From positions 1-64,000 of the forward strand of contig CAWGOJ010000015.1 of assembly GCA_963824195.1 (NCBI GenBank): DNA of 64,000 nucleotides. Direction: 5' to 3'. The position numbers and the translations under genes were made by a program. Positions 58,091 to 64,000 of this stretch are shown here, one piece after another; position 1 is the stretch's first letter, and each line of letters opens with the position of its first letter. The notes below the pieces were generated by a model, which saw only the letters and a program-made list of their open reading frames with translations, ran no database searches and had not been told where the DNA came from. Source of the stretch: Bog-473 sp963824195 (GTDB taxonomy: Bacteria; Actinomycetota; Acidimicrobiia; Acidimicrobiales; RAAP-2).

Positions 58091-59370
58091 GCAGCTACGA
58101 GACCGCGCTGGCCGCCGACCCCGAGGTGGCGAACCTCATCGGCCAGGAGCTCAACCGCCAGCAGACCACCCTGCAGCTGATCGCCTCGGAGAACTTCACC
58201 TCGCCCGCGGTGTTGGCCGCCTCGGGCTCGGTGCTCACCAATAAGTACAGCGAGGGCTATCCCGGCCGGCGGTACTACGGGGGCAACCAGATCATCGACG
58301 AGGTCGAGGACCTGGCGCGCACACGCGCCACAGCCCTCTTCGGTGCCGAGCACGCCAACGTGCAGCCGCACGCCGGGGCCAACGCCAATCTGGCCGCCTA
58401 TCAGGCGCTCCTCGAGCCCGGAGCGACCATCCTCGCCATGCGGTTGGACCACGGTGGGCACCTCACGCACGGGTCGCCCGCCTCCATCGTGTCGAAGTTC
58501 TGGCGCTTCGTCTCCTACGGCGTCACACCTGAGTCGCACGACGAGTCGAACCCCGGTGAGATCATCGACTTCGACCAGGTGGCCCACCTGGCCAAGACGG
58601 AGAAACCCGAATTGATCGTCGCGGGCTCGACGGCGTACGCGCGGGTGATCGACCCCAGGCCGTTCCGCGAGATCGCCGACTCGGTGGGGGCGCTGTTCAT
58701 GTTCGACGCCGCCCACCCGGCGGGGCTGATCGCGGGGGGCGTGCACCCGAGCCCGGTGGGCGTCGCCGACGTCGTCACCCTTACCACCCACAAGACGTTG
58801 CGCGGCCCGCGGGGCGGCGCAATCCTCTGCGGAGAGGAGCTGGCGAAGAAGATCGACAGCGCCGTGTTCCCGGGCCTGCAGGGCGGGCCGCTGGAGCATG
58901 TGATCGCCGCGAAGGCGGTGGCGTTCGCCGAGGCGGCGAGACCCGAATTCCGCCAGTACGCCGAGCAGATCATCGCCAACGCCGGGGCCCTGGCCGGTGC
59001 GCTGGCCGGCCACGGCTTCCGTCTCGTGTCGGGAGGCACCGACAACCACATGCTGCTCGTCGACCTGCGGCCTTTCGACGCGGACCTGACCGGCAAGGAG
59101 GCCCAAGAGGTCCTGGACCGGGCGGGCATCACGTGTAATCGCAACACCATCCCCGACGACCCGCGCTCGCCCTTCCTGACGTCGGGCTTGCGCCTGGGCA
59201 CCGCCGCCGAGACGACGGCAGGCATGGGCACCACCGAGATGCAGGTCGTCGCCGACCTGATCGTGCGCACGCTCAAGGCCCGCACCGACGAGGGTGAGAT
59301 CGCCACGGTGCGGTCTGAGGTCGCCGCGCTGTGCGCCGCGTTCCCGCCGTACCCCGACCTCATGGCCTAG
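58087..59370 (+). CDS. glyA: Serine hydroxymethyltransferase
   Basis: 427 residues: LQLIASENFTSPAVL, YPGRRYYGGNQIID, PLP lysine in TLTTHKTLRGPRGG. Converts serine and tetrahydrofolate to glycine and methylene-THF. Full length, coupled to rpiB and followed 3 bp later by the WecA-like gene. Confidence 0.96.
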   Translation: MSSYETALAADPEVANLIGQELNRQQTTLQLIASENFTSPAVLAASGSVLTNKYSEGYPGRRYYGGNQIIDEVEDLARTRATALFGAEHANVQPHAGANANLAAYQALLEPGATILAMRLDHGGHLTHGSPASIVSKFWRFVSYGVTPESHDESNPGEIIDFDQVAHLAKTEKPELIVAGSTAYARVIDPRPFREIADSVGALFMFDAAHPAGLIAGGVHPSPVGVADVVTLTTHKTLRGPRGGAILCGEELAKKIDSAVFPGLQGGPLEHVIAAKAVAFAEAARPEFRQYAEQIIANAGALAGALAGHGFRLVSGGTDNHMLLVDLRPFDADLTGKEAQEVLDRAGITCNRNTIPDDPRSPFLTSGLRLGTAAETTAGMGTTEMQVVADLIVRTLKARTDEGEIATVRSEVAALCAAFPPYPDLMA

Positions 59371-59373
59371 CGC

Positions 59374-60570
59374 GTGCCTGACATCGGCTGGTACGGCCTG
59401 GTCCTGGCGGTCGCCGCAGCGGCGACGGCAGCACTGACCGTGCCGGCCAAGCGCATCGCACAGCGGGTGGGCTACGTCGCCCACCCGGGCGAGCGCAGCG
59501 TGCACACCAGGCCGATCCCCTATGGCGGTGGCGCCGCCATGTTCATGGGGTTCCTCGTCGCGGTCCTCGCGTCGGCCATCGTGCCGCAGCTGCGGCCCAT
59601 CTTCGACGACTCGCCGGAGATGACCGGCGTCGTGCTGGCCGCCGGTGCGATGTTCGCGGTGGGACTGATCGACGACGTCCGGGACATGTCGGCACCGGCC
59701 AAGATGGCCGGGCAGGTCCTGGCCGCCAGTATCCTGTACTTCAGCGGCGTCACCATGTACGAGCTCAAGATCCCGCTCGCCGGGTTCTTCGTGCTGACTC
59801 CCGGCATCATCCCCCTCATCACCGCGGCGTGGGTCATCGCGCTGACTAACGCCGTGAACCTCATCGACGGCCTCGACGGCCTCGCCGCCGGGGTGGTCGC
59901 CATCGGCGGCGGCGCCCTGGCGATCTACGGCATCCGACTCATGGGCCTGGGACTCCTACCGAGCGACAACATCGGACCGCTGGTGGCCGTCATCGCATGT
60001 GGGATCTGCCTCGGCTTCCTTCCGTTCAATTTCAACCCGGCGCGTATCTTCATGGGTGACGCGGGCGCGCATTTCCTCGGGCTCCTGATGGCGGCGTCGA
60101 CGATGGTGATCGGCGGCCGGGTCCCGACCGCGGTGCCCATCAGCGGCGTGACCTACTTCTTCTTCGCCCCCCTCTTCATTCCCCTGCTGATCCTGGGGGT
60201 GCCCCTGGTCGACATGGCCTTCGCCTTCGTCCGGCGGACGGCCCGGGGCAAGGGGTTCGACACCCCCGACAAGGAGCACATCCATCACCGCCTCCTCCGC
60301 CTGGGCCATGGCCCCCGACGCAGCGTCATCATCCTGTGGGCCTGGACGGCGATCCTGTCCAGCTTCCTTCTCTTCCCCCTCTTCGTGCACCAGGTCAACG
60401 CCTTCATCCCGATCGGGGCGGCGGCCCTGGGCGTGGGCCTGTACACCTTCTTCCACCCGGGCCTGCGTCGGGGCAACGGCGAGGAGGAGGATGTCCGGCC
60501 GGACACGGGGGAGGGGCCGCCGTCGGGGGAGCCCCGACGGGTTAGCGAGGTGGTCAGGTTCCCCTCATGA
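59374..60570 (+). CDS. WecA-like undecaprenyl-phosphate sugar-1-P transferase
   Basis: A 398-residue polyprenyl-phosphate HexNAc-1-phosphate transferase with about 11 membrane segments: VGLIDDVRDMSAPAKM (DD), NAVNLIDGLDGLAAG, FNPARIFMGDAGAHFLG and the C-terminal HIHHRLL loop motif. Starts arabinogalactan, teichoic or O-antigen-type polymer synthesis. The position just ahead of the atp operon is conserved in actinobacteria (wecA/rfe). GTG start at 59374. Confidence 0.92.
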   Translation: MPDIGWYGLVLAVAAAATAALTVPAKRIAQRVGYVAHPGERSVHTRPIPYGGGAAMFMGFLVAVLASAIVPQLRPIFDDSPEMTGVVLAAGAMFAVGLIDDVRDMSAPAKMAGQVLAASILYFSGVTMYELKIPLAGFFVLTPGIIPLITAAWVIALTNAVNLIDGLDGLAAGVVAIGGGALAIYGIRLMGLGLLPSDNIGPLVAVIACGICLGFLPFNFNPARIFMGDAGAHFLGLLMAASTMVIGGRVPTAVPISGVTYFFFAPLFIPLLILGVPLVDMAFAFVRRTARGKGFDTPDKEHIHHRLLRLGHGPRRSVIILWAWTAILSSFLLFPLFVHQVNAFIPIGAAALGVGLYTFFHPGLRRGNGEEEDVRPDTGEGPPSGEPRRVSEVVRFPS

Positions 60571-60748
60571 CCGTTTGGACGACATCTGGGCCGGGATGCG
60601 AAGATGAGGCCTGTGTACCCCGTCCACCTCGCCTCGTCCGATGCCGTCGCGGCATCGCAGACGACGGACTCCGGCGCGCCACGCACCGCATAAGGGGCCA
60701 GAAGTCGCATGCGTGGTCAAGTGAGTGTCGTCGTGCGCGCCCATTCGG

Positions 60749-60982
60749 GTGAGCGACCCGGGCGATTCCTCCCCGCCAGAGGGGCCGAAACCGCTTCCCG
60801 GGGCCGTGGCGTTCCTGGGTATGGGGCTCTCGGCCGCCGCCTGCGTGGGGGTCGGCCTGGGGCTCGGGCTCTTGGTGGACAGTGCCGCGGGGACGGCGCC
60901 GGTGTTCCTGCTGGTCGGCTTGGCGTTGGGCCTGGCCGCCGCCGCCTTCAGCGTGATCAAACAGATCCGCACGTACCTCTAG
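60749..60982 (+). CDS. AtpZ-like small membrane protein
   Basis: 77 residues with two hydrophobic segments (FLGMGLSAAACVGVGLGLGL and VFLLVGLALGLAAAAFSV) ending IKQIRTYL. AtpZ/AtpI-type proteins sit at the head of atp operons and help assemble the c-ring or handle Mg/Ca. GTG 60725 is an alternative start. The 178 bp between wecA and this gene should hold the operon promoter. Confidence 0.7.
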   Translation: MSDPGDSSPPEGPKPLPGAVAFLGMGLSAAACVGVGLGLGLLVDSAAGTAPVFLLVGLALGLAAAAFSVIKQIRTYL

Positions 60983-60992
60983 AGGGCGCCGC

Positions 60993-61412
60993 ATGAACAT
61001 GCTCGACGGGCTCTCGGACCTCGGGGGTAACGCGCTGGCCAAGGTGCTCCGGCGCACCATCGTGTCCGCCATCGTCGTGGGCGCGGCGGCCATCATCATC
61101 ACGCTCCTGCTCTCCGTGCCGTGGGCGGCACTGGGCATCGCCATCGGGCTCGGGATGGCCGTCCTGAACCTCCGTTTCCTCGATGCCGGCGTGGCCAAGC
61201 TCCACACCGACGGCGAGACGAGCAACAAGGTGCTCCGCCGCGCCATGGGCACCAAGAGCGTCACGCGCCTCGGCGTCATCACTGTCGTCTGCATCGGCCT
61301 CCTCCTGCTCAACGGCGCGCTGGGCATCGGCGCCGTGGCCGGCCTCGTCATCTTCCAGCTGCTCTTCGTGGTCAACGTCGGGCGCGTCGTCATTTCGCAG
61401 GGGATCCAATGA
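60993..61412 (+). CDS. atpI: ATP synthase protein I
   Basis: 139 residues with four membrane segments (IVSAIVVGAAAIIITLLLSV, AALGIAIGLGMAVLNL, LGVITVVCIGLLLLNGAL, GLVIFQLLFVVNVG). Position and topology fit AtpI. Overlaps atpB by ATGA. Confidence 0.82.
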   Translation: MNMLDGLSDLGGNALAKVLRRTIVSAIVVGAAAIIITLLLSVPWAALGIAIGLGMAVLNLRFLDAGVAKLHTDGETSNKVLRRAMGTKSVTRLGVITVVCIGLLLLNGALGIGAVAGLVIFQLLFVVNVGRVVISQGIQ

Positions 61413-62140
61413 GCAACAGCTTCGTGCTGGCCAGCGGCAACATCACGATCGGCGCCCACCACAGCGTATGGCACGTGGCGGGCCTCACCATCTACGGGGA
61501 CGTGGTGTGGACCACGCTCATCGCGGCGGCCATCGTGCTCGGCTTCGGTCTGCGCATGCGGGCCAAGGTCACCTCGGGGGTGCCGGGGAAGCTGCAGCTG
61601 TTCTGGGAGACGTTGGTCGAGCAGGTCTCCGACCTGGCCTCGTCGGCCATCGGCCCCGAGGGTCTCCCCTTCGTGGGCCTGGGCGTCACGGTCTTCTTCT
61701 TCATCCTGATCTGCAACTGGCTCGCCTTCGTGCCGAGCGGTGACCCCGGGTTCCTGGCCCCTCCGACCGGCGACGTCAACCTGCCGCTCGCCCTGGCCCT
61801 GACCGTCTTCTTCCTGGTGCACTACAACTCGGTCAAGGCGCGCGGCTGGAAGGGGTATTTCAAGCACTACGCCCAGCCCTACGCCGCGTTGACACCGATC
61901 AACATCATCGAGGAGATCACCAAGCCGATCACGCTGACGTTCCGACTCTTCGGCAACATCTTCTCGGGTGTGCTGATGATCGCGGTGATCGTGACGCTGA
62001 TCCCGCCCTACGCGTCCTGGATCGGCCTGCTCATCTGGAAGCCGTTCGACGAGCTGTTCATCGGCGCGATCCAAGCCTTCATCTTCGCCCTTCTCACCAT
62101 CATGTACCTCGGCATGGGCATGAGCCGGGACGCCCACTAG
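61409..62140 (+). CDS. atpB: ATP synthase subunit a
   Basis: 243 residues. Contains the essential Arg in TKPITLTFRLFGNIFSG and the C-terminal helix AIQAFIFALLTIMYLG. Forms the proton half-channels next to the c-ring. Confidence 0.95.
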   Translation: MSNSFVLASGNITIGAHHSVWHVAGLTIYGDVVWTTLIAAAIVLGFGLRMRAKVTSGVPGKLQLFWETLVEQVSDLASSAIGPEGLPFVGLGVTVFFFILICNWLAFVPSGDPGFLAPPTGDVNLPLALALTVFFLVHYNSVKARGWKGYFKHYAQPYAALTPINIIEEITKPITLTFRLFGNIFSGVLMIAVIVTLIPPYASWIGLLIWKPFDELFIGAIQAFIFALLTIMYLGMGMSRDAH

Positions 62141-62212
62141 GCGCCCGGCGCAGGCGAGACCCGCAGGACCAACCAGCAATTTCGGACACGACCTCAACAA
62201 AGGAGAGGAAAC

Positions 62213-62485
62213 ATGGCAGCAAGCACAATGGAAGGTGCGGTACGTGTCGCCGGCGCGCTCGTCGGTGGTGGGCTCGCACTCGGCGGGGGCGCCATCGGTG
62301 CCGCGGTCGGCGACGGCCTCGCCGGTTCGCAGACGATCGCGGCCATCGCACGGCAGCCCGAGATCGAGGCCAAGGCCCGTCAGTACTTCTTCTTGACCGT
62401 CGGCCTGGTGGAGGCCATGTACTTCATCAACCTGCTGTTCATGGTGGTGTTCGTCTACGTCTTCGCCGCCAAGAGCATCGCGTAG
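62213..62485 (+). CDS. atpE: ATP synthase subunit c
   Basis: 90 residues, two helices joined by the polar loop ARQPE. The proton-binding carboxylate is Glu in TVGLVEAMYFINL. A strong AAAGGAGAGG precedes the ATG, as expected for a subunit needed in many copies. Confidence 0.96.
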   Translation: MAASTMEGAVRVAGALVGGGLALGGGAIGAAVGDGLAGSQTIAAIARQPEIEAKARQYFFLTVGLVEAMYFINLLFMVVFVYVFAAKSIA

Positions 62486-62539
62486 CACCGCGCGCCCCAT
62501 CGTCTACCCGCCGGAGAGACCCCGGAGACCGAGAGCATC

Positions 62540-63079
62540 ATGACCACAGCAGGCATCTTCCTTCTGCCCAATGGGACGTTCTTCATTGAGCTGATCGTCT
62601 CGATCATCCTGATCCTCGCCATCTACAAGTGGGTGCTCCCACCCATCAACAAGGCGATGGAGGAGCGTCAGGAGAAGATCCGGATGTCCCTCGAGGCCGC
62701 CGATCAGGCGCGCGCCGACGCGGAGGCGGCCGACGACGAGCGACGGACCGTCCTCGAGGAGGCGCGGCACCAGGCGCGTGAGATCGTCGCCCAGGCCAAC
62801 CGCACGGCCGAGCAGGTGCGGATCGACGCCCAGTCCCGCGGGCAGAGCGAGTACGAGCGCATCCTCGGCAACGCCGAGATCGAGGTCGGCCTGGCCCGCC
62901 AGCGCGCCGTCGAGGAGGCGGCGAGCCGCATGGGCGAGATCGTCATGGACGTGGTGGAGCGCGTCATCGGGCGCGAGGTCAATTTCGAGGCGCACCGGGA
63001 CCTGATCGACGAGGCCGTCGAGGCCCTTCGGGCCGACACCACCGGCGGCGCGGCCGCCAACGCCGGGGTGCGTCAGTGA
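62540..63079 (+). CDS. atpF: ATP synthase subunit b
   Basis: 179 residues: one N-terminal membrane helix (FFIELIVSIILILAIYKWVL) and a long charged coiled coil (KAMEERQEKIRMSLEAADQA) of the peripheral stalk. Its stop overlaps the atpH start (GTGA). Not fused to delta, unlike in mycobacteria. Confidence 0.95.
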   Translation: MTTAGIFLLPNGTFFIELIVSIILILAIYKWVLPPINKAMEERQEKIRMSLEAADQARADAEAADDERRTVLEEARHQAREIVAQANRTAEQVRIDAQSRGQSEYERILGNAEIEVGLARQRAVEEAASRMGEIVMDVVERVIGREVNFEAHRDLIDEAVEALRADTTGGAAANAGVRQ

Positions 63080-64000
63080 ACCCCACGCTCCAGGGCTATT
63101 CCGCGGCCGTCATCGAGGCGGCCGACCCGGCCGCGCTCGGTGGTATCGCCGCCGACCTCGGGGCGATTGAGCAGCTGGCCATGAGCAGCGCGCCGTTGCG
63201 GGCCGCGCTGACCGATACGTCAGTGCCCGGCATGGCCCGCCGGGCCGTCATGCTCGACCTCCTCGAGGGGAAGGTCTCCGCCGAGGCACGCCGGCTGGCC
63301 GCGTTCGCCTGCCTCGTGGTGTCGGCGCCGCACGTGCCGGCCGCCCTGGCCTGGCTGAGCGCCAGGGTCCGTCACGCCGCCGAGGGCCGCGAGATGGAGG
63401 AGCCGCAGCTGAGCCTGACCCAGGCACGCGAGCGCGTGGCCGGCTACGCCACGGGGCTCTTCGAGGACATGTCCAACAATGAGCTCGAGTCGCTCGAGGA
63501 CGATCTCTTCCGCTTCGGGCGGATCGTGGCGTCGACGCCCGCCCTGCGCGCTGCGTTGACCGACCGCGACCTCGAGGTCGCCGCCCGGCAGGGGTTGGTG
63601 GCCCAGCTCCTCGAGGGCAAGGTGCCGGCCACGACGCTGGCGCTGGCCCGCTACACGGTGACGGGTGGCCGGGCCCGCGACTGCGTGGGCACCCTGGAGT
63701 TCCTGGTCGAGCAGACAGCGGCCGCCCGCGGCTGGCGCATCGCCCACGTCCGGGCTGCGGCGCCGATCGACGAGGCACAACGGACGACGCTCACCGACTC
63801 ACTGGGCACGCTGACCGGCGGACCGGTCGAGCTCCAGGTGGTCATCGACGAGTCGCTGCTCAGCGGGGCACTCATCAGGATCGGGGACCTGCAGGTAGAT
63901 GCGACGGCACGGGGGAGGATCGACGCGTTGCGAGAGCACCTCGTCCCGGCCGGATGGGAGCCATCCGGGTTCGGCGGCGACGGGCGGGGTCACGAGACGA
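63076..64000 (+). CDS. atpH: ATP synthase subunit delta (partial, duplicated N domain)
   Basis: At least 308 residues, running off the window; usual length is about 180. Two copies of the delta N-terminal helical domain are visible: LRAALTDTSVPGMARRAVML then LLEGKVSAEARRLAAF (about residues 40-75), and LRAALTDRDLEVAARQGLVA then LLEGKVPATTLALARY (about 155-190). The ordinary C-terminal beta region (VELQVVIDESLLSGALIRIG) follows. It joins F1 to the stalk. Confidence 0.9.
   Translation, partial: MNPTLQGYSAAVIEAADPAALGGIAADLGAIEQLAMSSAPLRAALTDTSVPGMARRAVMLDLLEGKVSAEARRLAAFACLVVSAPHVPAALAWLSARVRHAAEGREMEEPQLSLTQARERVAGYATGLFEDMSNNELESLEDDLFRFGRIVASTPALRAALTDRDLEVAARQGLVAQLLEGKVPATTLALARYTVTGGRARDCVGTLEFLVEQTAAARGWRIAHVRAAAPIDEAQRTTLTDSLGTLTGGPVELQVVIDESLLSGALIRIGDLQVDATARGRIDALREHLVPAGWEPSGFGGDGRGHET

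Overview
The window is about 64 kb of high-GC DNA, densely coded, with many start/stop overlaps (ATGA, GTGA, TGATG) and frequent GTG starts. Gene content points to an actinobacterium: a DUF3151 protein, F420-type (LLM) oxidoreductase, heterodimeric ABC exporter under MarR control, a Rho factor with a long low-complexity N-terminal extension, lysA-hom-thrC-rho-rpmE-prfA-prmC synteny, and a WecA-type transferase just ahead of the atp operon. A deep-branching actinobacterial class such as Acidimicrobiia would fit, but that placement is inference.

Layout. 1-9.8 kb: heterodimeric ABC exporter with its MarR regulator, DUF3151, two hotdog thioesterases, a TetR/alpha-beta hydrolase pair with an operator between them, AraC-type and VOC proteins, and an ArsR/SRPBCC pair whose promoter contains a perfect 16-bp palindrome. 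9.3-11.7 kb: flavin reductase and a DHA2 drug exporter. 12-17.8 kb: a surface-glycan locus (DUF6492 transferase, GDP-fucose-synthase-like enzyme, GT11 fucosyltransferase) divergent from a 902-residue secreted DUF11/Ig-repeat protein that carries a 506-bp nearly identical internal repeat. 19.2-24.2 kb: an overlapping operon with two GT4 glycosyltransferases, an alpha/alpha-toroid protein, a GH130 phosphorylase-like enzyme and a 43-residue basic protein. 24.7-31 kb: secreted and membrane proteins, a frameshifted LLM oxidoreductase, a DrrAB-type ABC exporter and a group 2 sigma factor.

31-40.3 kb is a lower-density accessory region. It holds GntR and GerW-like genes, a methyltransferase, small coupled ORFs, strong hairpins, a dispersed 31-bp repeat, nitroreductase, a frameshifted universal stress protein, GYD protein, a Rip3-like M50/CBS protease and an erythromycin-esterase-like protein. 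Four of these families match members of the mycobacterial DosR dormancy regulon, and palindromes resembling the DosR box lie upstream of at least two of the genes. 40.4-43.4 kb is a small module (winged-helix regulator, epimerase, membrane protein, cupin) bounded by an intact tRNA-Arg(CCG) and a 49-bp copy of that tRNA's 3' part, which suggests a site-specific integration scar.

43.5-52.5 kb and 57.6-64 kb are housekeeping DNA: threonine/lysine synthesis, Rho, L31, RF1, PrmC, a degenerate Sua5-like protein, then rpiB, glyA, a WecA-like enzyme and atpZ-I-B-E-F-H. The two blocks are separated by a leftward thiolase / MarR / amidohydrolase / TauD-like cluster with a well-formed promoter and operator. 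The delta subunit gene runs off the end of the window and appears to have a duplicated N-terminal domain.
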